Source of the DNA: Pseudomonadota bacterium
GTDB lineage: Bacteria; Desulfobacterota; Desulfobacteria; Desulfobacterales; JAHIVH01
Reading direction: 5' to 3'
DNA length: 64,000 bases
Assembly (NCBI GenBank): GCA_018816735.1
Contig: JAHIVH010000088.1
Location: 1 to 64,000, forward strand
The notes beneath the pieces were generated by a model. It saw only the letters and a list, made by a program, of their open reading frames with translations, was not told the origin of the DNA and searched no databases. Shown piece by piece: positions 26,545 to 35,090 of this stretch. Every line of letters begins with the position of its first letter. The stretch's first letter is position 1. The position numbers and the translations under genes are program-made.

Positions 26545-27294
26545 ATGATAAAAACGTTTAACAAATTGGCAGTTGTCACCAATAATGCCCTGAAAAAATT
26601 AATATTTTTAATAAGAAAACGGATTGATCTTATTGAAGTAAAAATTTTGTTAATCGGCATTATTTTGACCGTCCTGGCCGCTCTGTACCTGGGTTATCTC
26701 TTTTTTGCCGATTTTCATCTTTACAGCATTTTATCCCTCACCGCCGTTATTCATATTATGGGAGGAAGGGCATTGGGTATTGCCAAATGCCTGTCTGCAG
26801 GCATCTCACCCTTTGTTACCATTTCATACAATTTTTTCCTTGAGATTGTGATCGTTCTCATTACTTACGGTATGTTTGTATTGATCATGCGGAATGTCAT
26901 CCAGCCCAAACTGTTTAAAAGTGCGGTGAGGCAGGCGGAACTTACCGCACAAAGTCAAAAAACACGAATAAAAAAATATGGCACAATCGGGCTTTTTTTG
27001 TTTGTCATGTTCCCCTTTTTCATGACCGGTCCGGTCATTGGTGCGATCATTGGATATCTTCTCAACTACAGGGCCATCAACACATTTCTGATTGTCTTCA
27101 GTGGTACGCTCTCTTCCATTATTATTTACACCTTTTTGGGAAACAGTGCGATCAGCTATATCAATCAGTTTGTCGACATAGAACTCATTAAAAAATGGGC
27201 AACCATTATTTCAGTCGTGCTGATTGTCATATTTTTGATATATCACATGAAGACGATTAAAAACTACCTGAACAACCTGGAAGATGACGACTGA
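26545..27294 (+). CDS. Multi-pass membrane protein, possible small multidrug-export family
   Basis: About 249 residues with roughly six hydrophobic helices and a short charged N-terminus. The second half contains YGTIGLFLFVMFPFFMTGPV and GAIIGYLL, which resemble the Sm_multidrug_ex (PF06695) and distantly the DedA-like pattern, but the match is only by eye. The charged middle (KSAVRQAELTAQSQKTRIKK) should be cytoplasmic. ATG 26545 is preferred over TTG 26536, which leaves GAGG very close to the start. It is divergent from the PAS kinase. Function unknown. Confidence 0.6.
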   Translation: MIKTFNKLAVVTNNALKKLIFLIRKRIDLIEVKILLIGIILTVLAALYLGYLFFADFHLYSILSLTAVIHIMGGRALGIAKCLSAGISPFVTISYNFFLEIVIVLITYGMFVLIMRNVIQPKLFKSAVRQAELTAQSQKTRIKKYGTIGLFLFVMFPFFMTGPVIGAIIGYLLNYRAINTFLIVFSGTLSSIIIYTFLGNSAISYINQFVDIELIKKWATIISVVLIVIFLIYHMKTIKNYLNNLEDDD

Positions 27295-27509
27295 TTTTAT
27301 AACGGTTAATGATGACCATATTGACCGGAACCGCCACTTACGCCCAAAGCCAAACAAATCATGTAAAAAATATCAGTAATATCCGGTTAGGTATTTGCAT
27401 ATGGTGACGTAAATTTTTTTTCATAAAATTTCATTTTTTTCTTGACAAGGGCGATAAAAAATGTCGCACGCCTTGATATTATTAACAATAATTTCAATGA
27501 CTTAGAGAT

Positions 27510-27721
27510 ATGCGACATCCAATCCCAAAGAAAAATCTTGAATCGTTGAACTTTAACAAATACACCAAACCATTGCAAAACAACATATCGCCCCGGAAGA
27601 GGGTATCAGCCGAAGCAGTTTCTCAGAAATATTGAATAGCCGTGGCCTTGAACAGCTGCTGTATGTTTTTGAAAAGTTATATCAACAGACTGAGCAATCA
27701 ATGCCTAAAGAGTACAAAGAA
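27510..27721 (+). pseudogene. Relic of an IS4-type transposase N-terminus
   Basis: From ATG 27510 one frame gives MRHPIPKK...FNKYTKPLQ and stops; from about 27572 a second frame continues with HIAPEEGISRSSFSEIL and SRGLEQLLYVFEKLYQQ, which looks like the early part of IS4-family transposases (GISRSSF, RGLEQLL). The catalytic core is missing. A TTGACA about 70 bases upstream may be its old promoter. Frameshift, deletion and loss of the core mark it as dead. Confidence 0.55.
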
Positions 27722-27937
27722 CCCAAGACGAAAAGCGGCCCCTATTGGCAGATTAGTTACACTCGTAATATGAGAAGCAAGAGCGACTGTGTCCGATCAG
27801 ATTGTGTGGTGGAGATCTGAAATGAAATATTGGCTTACAAGCGTTTCAAAAAGCTGATGGATGAGTGGATCGACCTCGGCATTGAGGCATCGAAACTTCG
27901 CATGAAAATTGATAAAAAAACGGCAGGATCAACTTAA
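27722..27937 (+). pseudogene. Broken small gene resembling DUF6788-type proteins
   Basis: Joined in frame to the transposase relic. The frame reads KSGPYWQISYTRN, meets a TGA at 27818-27820, and goes on with EILAYKRFKKLMDEWIDLG to a stop at 27937. The two parts together resemble the short DUF6788 proteins often found near mobile elements (GPYW near the start, LAYKRFKKL later). The TGA replaces a residue that is not a conserved cysteine, so simple decay (for example CGA to TGA) is the likely cause. Confidence 0.45.
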
Positions 27938-27970
27938 AAACTCGGTACTCTCAAGATTCTGTGAAAATCG

Positions 27971-28192
27971 GTGTTTAACCTGTTTGCGGTCGACGAAGGA
28001 AAGGGGCCCCTGGTTTTAGGAGGGAATTATATCAACATCAAAAACAGCGGCTTGAAAAAGCTCCCCTCTCCGGAACATTTGGGGGACTCGGACTTCAGTA
28101 TCAATCAGTTCGGCGATCGTGCCTTTGTGAGCATGTTAAAAGTGTCCATCCAAGGCGGAAAAGTGAACCTGCCGCCTGGAATGTCCCCGTAA
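27971..28192 (+). pseudogene. Gene remnant of unknown family
   Basis: A 73-residue frame from a GTG (27971) without a ribosome site. It reads as real coding sequence (GKGPLVLGGNYINIKNSGLK, then a Gly-Pro-rich end) and is followed at once by a hairpin terminator, so it looks like the 3' end of a longer gene whose front has been lost. I do not recognise the family. Confidence 0.35.
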
Positions 28193-28197
28193 AATTA

Positions 28198-28225
28198 ACC
28201 GGGGCCAAAAGGCCCGGTTCTCTTT
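28198..28225 (+). terminator. Hairpin terminator after the remnant
   Basis: ACCGGGGCC and GGCCCGGT arms, one bulged G, loop AAAA, then TTCTCTTT. It separates two convergent gene remnants. Confidence 0.55.
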
Positions 28226-28346
28226 AAGTAACAGACGTGATGGCAATAATCTCCCAGTAATTGCCTGGCATATATGTGGTTCCAAAAGCTTCCGTGGACT
28301 CGTCCTTGATCTGGTCGTGAATATCAGGAAGGGTTTTCGTGAGGAT
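28224..28346 (-). pseudogene. C-terminal gene remnant, minus strand
   Basis: An open stretch of 40 codons with no start codon, reading TLPDIHDQIKDESTEAFG then TTYMPGNYWEIIAITSVT and a TAA. The composition is protein-like and it ends against the hairpin at 28198-28225. A stop codon directly upstream at 28347-28349 shows it is cut off. Family not recognised. From 28347 to 28552 nothing further is seen. Confidence 0.3.
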
Positions 28347-28552
28347 TTACTGTATCAAGACTGATATTCCCCTTTGATGAGTTCACATTTCGCATGAAAT
28401 GTTTTACACCTTGCGATAACGATTTAAATGATGTATTTCCTCCCTTAGAATACACAAAACAGACTTTTAAAAATACCTGAATGCAACATAAAAAATCATA
28501 TTGTGGATGTATTCAATGAACAGAGGGGGGACTTTCCCTCTGAGGCTAATTA

Positions 28553-31114
28553 ATGCTATCATTCCGGGGAAATATGTTTTCATCGTTTTTTCAATTTTTA
28601 GACAGGCTCATTACCCCTGAAGACACAGCCGACAAGAATGAGCTCAGTTATAGCCGGGAACGTATTCTGTCATGCGGGCTGCTCATCGCCGCTTTCGTTG
28701 GATTTTTCGCGTATATTGCCGGCCTGCCTCATTTCATCAGGGAAGGCATGTGGGTGATTGTCACATTGGACACGGTGTCTTATGGACTTGTGCTCTTCAT
28801 GCTATTTTGCAGAGGATTATCCTATTTTTTTCGCGCCACGGCATCCATTCTGATCCTTTATATTCTAGGTGTATATCTTCTTTATAAATTTGGCATTTAT
28901 GGCCCCGGAATGATATGGCTTTTTGCGTTTCCAGTCTTTTCAGGCATCCTTATAGGCTTCAGGAGTTCGCTGATTGCGCTTGCGATTACAGCTGTGTCAC
29001 TTTCCGTGATCGATTTTTGTGTTGCATGGGGAGTGCTTCACTGGGAATTCCCGACTTTGAATCTGACAGAAAGAGTGATTGCCATTGAGACGGATTTAAT
29101 GCTTCTTTGCATTGCGAGTACCGTGGCCATAGGCTTTATTCTGAACCGGTTGCAGGTATCATTGGCCGGGGAAAAAGAGAGTCGGGATGCACTGGAAATA
29201 GAAATCACCGAGCGAAAAGCGCTTGAAACCGCACTTCGGGAAAGCGAACAAAAATACCGCATGTATTTTGAAAGTGTATCTGATGCGATATATACCCTGA
29301 ATGACAAATTGGAAGTCACCCATGTGTCGCCATCTGCATCAAGGTTATCCGGATATGCCCCTGAGGAATTGATAGGGCGGCCATTTTACGAGTTAGATGT
29401 TCTTGCCGAGCGTTATTTGGATACTGCATTTTCAGATTGCGATCGATCTTTGAAAGGAGAGCCGGTTGATAATATTTACGAATTCAAGACAAAGGGTGGC
29501 ATCCGGAAACTGGCCGAAGTTCATGGTGCGCCGCTGATGCAAGATGACGAGATTGTAGGAATTATAACGATCGCCCGGGATATCACGGAATTGCATCAGG
29601 CATGGGGTGACCTTGAACAAAGCAGGGAACGCTTCAGAGAGACATTGGAGCTTTTGCCCAGTATTGTTTTTGAAACAGACCCTGAAATGCGGATAACGTA
29701 TATCAATACGCTTGGCCTTTCAACCTTCGGGTATACTCAAATGGATATGGAATCGGGCTTGAATGCGCTGAACATTTTTCATCCGGATGATGTGAACAAG
29801 GTGACAGTCGCCATTAAAAAACTCAAAAACAAGGAGGATATTGATCCTTATGTGGTTCGAGCCCTCAAATGTGATGGCAGCCATATCAGCACACTGGTCA
29901 ATAGTGCCCTGATTCGGCAGAAGGGAAAAATAACCGGTATCCGGATGAATCTGAATGACATTACCATACAAAAAAACATGGAAGAAGAGCTTTTAAAGGT
30001 AAGAAAGCTTGAATCCGTAGGCCTGTTGGCTGCCGGTATCGCTCATGACTTTAACAATATCCTGGTATCCATCATGGGCAATCTCACGCTGGCTTTGAGC
30101 CATACAGCACCTGATGACAAACGGTATACCCTGCTTGAAAATGCAAGCAAGGCCTCGATAAACGCAAAAGCCCTTACCCGGCAATTATTGACATTTTCAA
30201 AGGGCGGGACACCGATAAAAGAAGTCACGTCTATTGAAGACGTTATCCGCGATTCTGCCGATTTTGTCTTGCGGGGAGGCAATGCAAGATGCCACTTTCA
30301 GTTTGATGAAAATCTCCGGCCGATTGAAATCGATAAAGGGCAAATAAGCCAGGTCATCCAGAATATTATCATCAATGCAGCTCAGGCCATGCCCAGAGGA
30401 GGAAGAATCGATATCGCTGTTGAAAACATTATGGCGGATAAAAAAGAACATGCATGCCTTAGGGAAGCCAATTACCTCAAGATAACCATCAGGGATAATG
30501 GTATCGGCATTCCTTCAGATATTATCGACCGTATTTTTGACCCTTATTTCACAACCAAGGAGAAAGGAAACGGGCTTGGCCTGGCGGTCACCCACGCCAT
30601 TATTGCCAAGCATGATGGCCATATTTCGGTCGAATCCGAACTCGACGTCGGCACGACATTCACCCTTTATCTTCCGGCTTCCTTGAAAGGAGCCGCCTGT
30701 CTGGTTGAAAAAAAAGAAATGCGCTTCACACATGGCAGCGGAAGGATCATGATCATGGATGATGAGGAGATGGTCCGGAATATCGTCACGGAAATACTCT
30801 CTGAAAGCGGCTATGATGTTGTCCATGCCAAAGATGGAGAGGAGGCCATCAGGCTGTATAGAGAAAAACCGGTTGATGCAGTGATCATGGATTTGACCAT
30901 TCCCGGTGCAATGGGTGGAAAGGATACGATAGCGGAACTGAAAAAAATCGACCCTGATGCGAAAGTCATTGTCTCCAGCGGCTACTCAAATGATCCGATC
31001 ATGGCGAATTATAAGCAATACGGATTTTGCCAGGCCATCGCAAAACCGTATCAATTTCAGGAACTCTTGAGAGTTGTAGGCCTGACATTGGCCGGATCAG
31101 ATGACCGCCAATAA
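28553..31114 (+). CDS. Six-helix membrane PAS hybrid histidine kinase with C-terminal receiver
   Basis: An 853-residue sensor. Residues about 40-205 form roughly six membrane helices with almost no periplasmic domain, then a coiled-coil, PAS (about 235-350), PAS (about 360-475), a HisKA of the NtrB-like form AAGIAHDFNNILVS (His 498), HATPase with DNGIGIP and GNGLGLAV, and a C-terminal receiver with IMIMDDEEM, VIMDLTIPGAMGG and AKPYQ. The start at 28553 has GAGG seven bases upstream; ATG 28574 is an alternative. It stands alone after the decayed mobile-element patch, so its output partner is not local. Confidence 0.85.
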   Translation: MLSFRGNMFSSFFQFLDRLITPEDTADKNELSYSRERILSCGLLIAAFVGFFAYIAGLPHFIREGMWVIVTLDTVSYGLVLFMLFCRGLSYFFRATASILILYILGVYLLYKFGIYGPGMIWLFAFPVFSGILIGFRSSLIALAITAVSLSVIDFCVAWGVLHWEFPTLNLTERVIAIETDLMLLCIASTVAIGFILNRLQVSLAGEKESRDALEIEITERKALETALRESEQKYRMYFESVSDAIYTLNDKLEVTHVSPSASRLSGYAPEELIGRPFYELDVLAERYLDTAFSDCDRSLKGEPVDNIYEFKTKGGIRKLAEVHGAPLMQDDEIVGIITIARDITELHQAWGDLEQSRERFRETLELLPSIVFETDPEMRITYINTLGLSTFGYTQMDMESGLNALNIFHPDDVNKVTVAIKKLKNKEDIDPYVVRALKCDGSHISTLVNSALIRQKGKITGIRMNLNDITIQKNMEEELLKVRKLESVGLLAAGIAHDFNNILVSIMGNLTLALSHTAPDDKRYTLLENASKASINAKALTRQLLTFSKGGTPIKEVTSIEDVIRDSADFVLRGGNARCHFQFDENLRPIEIDKGQISQVIQNIIINAAQAMPRGGRIDIAVENIMADKKEHACLREANYLKITIRDNGIGIPSDIIDRIFDPYFTTKEKGNGLGLAVTHAIIAKHDGHISVESELDVGTTFTLYLPASLKGAACLVEKKEMRFTHGSGRIMIMDDEEMVRNIVTEILSESGYDVVHAKDGEEAIRLYREKPVDAVIMDLTIPGAMGGKDTIAELKKIDPDAKVIVSSGYSNDPIMANYKQYGFCQAIAKPYQFQELLRVVGLTLAGSDDRQ

Positions 31115-31173
31115 TATATGTCGTTCATGTATTCAAATAAAAACGCTAATCTTGAAAAAGGCTTGCTCCCGAT

Positions 31174-31767
31174 ATGGACCATCTTGAAATTGAAGTAAAA
31201 TTCTATATGACCGATCTTGATCATATCCGAAACAAACTGAGGGATATCGGTGCCCATCAGACATGCGGTCGGACATTCGAGGTCAATTATCGCTACGATG
31301 ACAAGGATCAAACCCTTCTTAAAAACCGATCCATCCTTCGGCTCCGGAAAGACAGGGATACAATTCTCACCCTGAAATCAAGGCCCCTTGGGCAAAAAGA
31401 TAAAGATTTCAAAATACACAAAGAAATCGAAGTCAAGGTCAGTGATTTTGAAAAAACGGATATGATTATGGAAGCGATAGGATTTCATCGCCAGCAAACC
31501 TATGAAAAATGGCGGGAAACATTTGTCCTGGAAAAAACGGAAATTGTACTTGATACCCTGCCCTATGGAAATTTTCTTGAAATTGAAGGCGCAAGGGAGG
31601 ATATACGGAAGATCGCGGATTTGCTGGACCTGGACTGGCGGAAACGGATTCTTTCAAGCTATCTTGAATTGTTTGCTCAGATCAAAAAAAAATATGCGCT
31701 TGCGTTTTCTGATATTACTTTCGATAATTTTACAGGCATTCAGGTGGATATAACGCACTTATCATGA
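31174..31767 (+). CDS. CYTH-domain protein (class IV adenylate cyclase / triphosphatase fold)
   Basis: A 197-residue protein with the CYTH signature EIEVKF near the start, later basic residues (ILRLRKD, LTLKSR) and a second acidic strand (HKEIEVKV, FLEIEGA) that line the triphosphate tunnel. Family members are class IV adenylate cyclases, thiamine triphosphatases or inorganic triphosphatases; the sequence does not decide between them. It has no obvious partner gene; it lies between a kinase gene and the convergent bactofilin operon. Confidence 0.8.
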   Translation: MDHLEIEVKFYMTDLDHIRNKLRDIGAHQTCGRTFEVNYRYDDKDQTLLKNRSILRLRKDRDTILTLKSRPLGQKDKDFKIHKEIEVKVSDFEKTDMIMEAIGFHRQQTYEKWRETFVLEKTEIVLDTLPYGNFLEIEGAREDIRKIADLLDLDWRKRILSSYLELFAQIKKKYALAFSDITFDNFTGIQVDITHLS

Positions 31768-31849
31768 AAAACGAACGAGACGAGTTGTGCTTTTAATGAC
31801 ATGTATCTTATTGCACGGCTTTTTCTGTCTGGTTAAAGGTCAAACCCTT

Positions 31850-32272
31850 TTATATTTCAACAATATGACCTCTTTTTTTTTCCTTGAGCGCAGGTTCAGA
31901 CAGTGACGGATTGGTAAAATTCTGGACGAGCTTGATTTCATCGCCTACTGAAGAAAATACTTCTGCGTTGAGCTTGCCTCCGCCTTCCACGACCAGATTC
32001 TTGCAGACGACTTTTCCGGAGCAATCGCCTGTGGATAAAATCACCAGTTCTTCTGATGCGGAAATTTCTCCCTTAAACACGCCGCCTATGGTCAAATTGA
32101 CGACCTTGATGTTCGAAAAGACCATTCCCTCTTCGGCAATGATCACATCTTCCCCAACTATCGCACCTTTAACCGTACCTTTGATCACGAGTCTCCCCTG
32201 GCTTGCTATTGAACCTTCTACGGTCAGGTCCTTATCTATTATTGACAAGTTCTGGGATTTTTTCTTTATCAT
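31850..32272 (-). CDS. Bactofilin
   Basis: A 140-residue cytoskeletal protein. The central region (about 15-110) consists of short beta-helix repeats rich in Gly and Val (VEGSIASQGRLVIKGTVKG, GKVVCKNLVVEGGG), flanked by short disordered ends, as in bactofilins such as CcmA of Helicobacter. Such proteins polymerise without nucleotide and recruit peptidoglycan enzymes. It is the last gene of an operon with an M99 carboxypeptidase and an L,D-transpeptidase, supporting a shape or local wall-synthesis role. Confidence 0.85.
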   Translation of the reverse strand: MIKKKSQNLSIIDKDLTVEGSIASQGRLVIKGTVKGAIVGEDVIIAEEGMVFSNIKVVNLTIGGVFKGEISASEELVILSTGDCSGKVVCKNLVVEGGGKLNAEVFSSVGDEIKLVQNFTNPSLSEPALKEKKRGHIVEI

Positions 32273-32288
32273 AATTTTTTTCTCCTGC

Positions 32289-34106
32289 CTATAACCACCT
32301 TAGGTCCATCTTCCCTAAATTTATTTTTTCTCTCTTTATTTCAATCTGAAACGGACCGGATGATTTTCCCATGGCATTCATCATTTCATTAAATGCAATC
32401 ACTTCCCCTTTTTCTATTTTTCTATGAAAAGACGGTCCGGTGATAAAGGCTTGCGGCTCTGCGCCTGACTTTATATCGGTTATAATATCAACAATCTTAA
32501 ATGTTTTTTTCCTATCAATATCAATGGTTTCTCCAGGAGAGACATATACTTTTTCATCGCCCATTTTAACCAGAATATAATTCAGGGATGGTTTTTCAAG
32601 GTCAATAAACAGCTTGCCTACAATTTCATCATTTAAGGTCACAATTGTCTGATAGGTTTTGCCCTTGCCATCTATGGAATACCTTTCCCAGAGATCCTTT
32701 CCCGTGTCGATCACAAATCCTCTGTCTTCACCCTGATTGTATCCTTCATCTGCAACATATCCCTTGAAATTGACCTGTAGCGCTGAAGGATCGGAAAATC
32801 CTGAAAGGACATCCACAATTTCAAACAAATCCCCTTCAACGATAGTGATGTGAGAATAATTTTTAACGATTATTTCCTCCTGATTGACCTTGACCTTGAA
32901 AAGCAGATACTGGGGGCCTGCAGATGAAGATTTGATTGTGCTCAATGGCGTATTTGAACTGCTCCCTGATTTTCCTGTGAGAGCAATATAAACGCTTCCG
33001 CAGGGGTAGGAGTCTTTTCTGACGACAATCCGGGTGGGCTTTGTAATTTTTATCTTTTTCCTCACATCATTGGCGCTGCCGTAATCAATTAAATCCGCGC
33101 TCAATCCCCTCTCATAATTGGCTTCTATGTGGGTAACGGCGATTTCATCCCCAGGACTCACACACAAGGTCTGCTGATTTTCAACCACCACAGGCAGCAT
33201 GTTATTGACGGAGATGACCAGATATTTAAAATCCGGCGCATCGAGGTTGATGCCCGGTGTTTCAGGCTTGATGCCAAAATATTTCATGAATGCATTAATG
33301 GCAAGATTGTGATGCAGAATTTTAAGTTCGAGCGGGAGTTCCTTGCTTGATTCGATGCCGAATGCAGGAATCCCGCAAACGGTCAACGCATAATAGGTGG
33401 CCGATTTACGCTGTTCTTTATGAATGCTGTCCTGTGCGCTGGTGCGGTGATTATTGAAATGAAACGAATAGTCTTTTTCGGTAATGTTTTTATTGATCTC
33501 AGCTGCCACAAACCGGCCGGTCTCTCCCAGATTGATAACTTTTCCGGTTCGTTCGACTGTGAAGGTTTCCGAATCGGCAATGATAGACTGGCCAAATCGT
33601 GTTGGATTCCGCATGGGACCATCATAGGTTTCAGAGTAAAATCCTGATCCGTCATGGAGATTCAACAGACAGTCACTTTCGGCAATAAGCTTTTTCAAGA
33701 CAGTCACGACTTTCGCTTCATAGTTGATCTCACCTTCATCGGCAAACTTCCGGTTCATGTCTTCATTTATCTGCCGTCTGTTTTGAAGGATGGACAGAAA
33801 ATTGGCTCTTGGTACAACAATCAGGTTGCCTTTGCTCAAAGCAAAGTCCGCATAGAGATCCGCAGATAAAAACCCTCCGGGTTCATCCCCCTGTATACCG
33901 CCTATGAGCATCATGGTTTTTCCCGGTTCCTTCCCGTAAATCCTGTAAACATGAAGCTCATGTTCCGTGCCCTCATAATAAACCGTATGTGTCCGTTGTG
34001 CAGAAGCATCTGTCATACTGATGATGATGAAAAATAAAGAGACGGGCAATGTCACAGTAAAAGATTTGACAAACCGTGATACCCATTTTAATCGATTTAA
34101 ACTCAT
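32289..34106 (-). CDS. Csd4-like M14/M99 peptidoglycan carboxypeptidase
   Basis: A 605-residue exported protein. A signal peptide (cleavage near ASA-QR) precedes a zinc carboxypeptidase domain with GGIQGDEPGG (Gln 72, Glu 75) and LNLHDGSGFY (His 151). A Gln instead of the usual first zinc His is the known mark of the M99 family, whose Helicobacter member Csd4 trims tripeptides in peptidoglycan and controls helical shape. The C-terminal half (about 300-605) is beta-rich, with repeated ILVKMGDEKVYVSPGE-like segments, and probably binds partners. The gene sits 16 bases before the bactofilin gene. Confidence 0.8.
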   Translation of the reverse strand: MSLNRLKWVSRFVKSFTVTLPVSLFFIIISMTDASAQRTHTVYYEGTEHELHVYRIYGKEPGKTMMLIGGIQGDEPGGFLSADLYADFALSKGNLIVVPRANFLSILQNRRQINEDMNRKFADEGEINYEAKVVTVLKKLIAESDCLLNLHDGSGFYSETYDGPMRNPTRFGQSIIADSETFTVERTGKVINLGETGRFVAAEINKNITEKDYSFHFNNHRTSAQDSIHKEQRKSATYYALTVCGIPAFGIESSKELPLELKILHHNLAINAFMKYFGIKPETPGINLDAPDFKYLVISVNNMLPVVVENQQTLCVSPGDEIAVTHIEANYERGLSADLIDYGSANDVRKKIKITKPTRIVVRKDSYPCGSVYIALTGKSGSSSNTPLSTIKSSSAGPQYLLFKVKVNQEEIIVKNYSHITIVEGDLFEIVDVLSGFSDPSALQVNFKGYVADEGYNQGEDRGFVIDTGKDLWERYSIDGKGKTYQTIVTLNDEIVGKLFIDLEKPSLNYILVKMGDEKVYVSPGETIDIDRKKTFKIVDIITDIKSGAEPQAFITGPSFHRKIEKGEVIAFNEMMNAMGKSSGPFQIEIKREKINLGKMDLRWL

Positions 34107-34157
34107 GTTGATTTCCGATGCTTCGTAATGGTTATAAGGACTTGAAAAAAAGAACGG

Positions 34158-35090
34158 TTATTCTACATTAAAATTCAGCACAAAATCTTTTTCAAGGATC
34201 AGATCTCCTGAACTGGCATAAACAAATACCGTTGCCTTTTTAAATTTGTCATAATCTGCCTGTTCTGTCACGATGAACCGAACGGTTTTAAACCGTCTGA
34301 TGGAAAAAAACTGCCCCCGTTTGCTCTCTGTGGGTTTGCCGGCCATCAGATGAACCGTGGGAACAGACAGCCATTCAGCTTCATTCAGATCATCCGGTTT
34401 CAAAATGACAAAAATATTACCGGAAATGGGTTGCACGTTGCTGGATGAATTTTTGATAATAAACCGAATTCTAAGAGAATTGTTATATGCTTTTCGGGCA
34501 ACTGAAAATTCCTCAATTTCTGCCTTGTAGGAGGCGGGCGCCATCTCATTCGATTCCGTATTTCTGTCATCATTATCCATTATTTTCTCTTCAGGCGATT
34601 CATCTTCAACCATTTCTTCCGGTTCATCATCAAAACCAGTGACCTGAGGTTTAACTGCCGCTGTCTTTTCCGGTAATTTGGCAAGGAGGGTTGGTTTTTT
34701 AACCTCGATCTCTTTTACGGCAGTCATGGTTTCGTCTGGCGGTTCGGAAACCGCATTTTTTTTCTCTATAGCCACCAGCCTGGCCATCTTTTTGTCGATA
34801 TCTGTCTGAAGCATCATGTTTCGAGCTACAGCCGCTTCAAGACTGGCTCTAAGCTCATTTTTCTCTGCCACGGCAGACTGGTACATGACAAATAATGACA
34901 GGCAAAGCAATGTGACCACAGCAAAAAGAACCAGCACATAAACGATCATTTTTTTAAACCAGGGAACGGAAATAACCTTTCCGTCATCTCCCACCATCAG
35001 AATATCCCATCGTCTTACCCGTTTTGAGAAGTCTGTTTCGCTTGGGCCGGATTCTATTTCTCTTTCCATATTTCTCGTAATATCTTCCAC
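34158..35090 (-). CDS. Single-pass membrane protein with coiled-coil, shape operon
   Basis: A 310-residue protein without a family I recognise. The N-terminus (about 1-45) is cytoplasmic and charged, one helix (about 48-72, IVYVLVLFAVVTLLCLSLFV) crosses the membrane, a short coiled-coil follows, then a Glu/Pro-rich linker and a C-terminal beta domain (about 195-310). The start is a GTG with AAGGTGG upstream, overlapping the transpeptidase gene by 37 bases; ATG 35069 is an alternative. Its place between a transpeptidase and a carboxypeptidase, with both a cytoplasmic and a periplasmic part, would suit a scaffold that links bactofilin to wall enzymes, as Csd5 does in Helicobacter. That role is inference. 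Confidence 0.6.
   Translation of the reverse strand: MEDITRNMEREIESGPSETDFSKRVRRWDILMVGDDGKVISVPWFKKMIVYVLVLFAVVTLLCLSLFVMYQSAVAEKNELRASLEAAVARNMMLQTDIDKKMARLVAIEKKNAVSEPPDETMTAVKEIEVKKPTLLAKLPEKTAAVKPQVTGFDDEPEEMVEDESPEEKIMDNDDRNTESNEMAPASYKAEIEEFSVARKAYNNSLRIRFIIKNSSSNVQPISGNIFVILKPDDLNEAEWLSVPTVHLMAGKPTESKRGQFFSIRRFKTVRFIVTEQADYDKFKKATVFVYASSGDLILEKDFVLNFNVE

Noticed and set aside
27818..27820. In-frame TGA as a second selenocysteine codon
   Set aside because: It lies in a decayed mobile-element fragment, not at a conserved cysteine, with no clear downstream hairpin.
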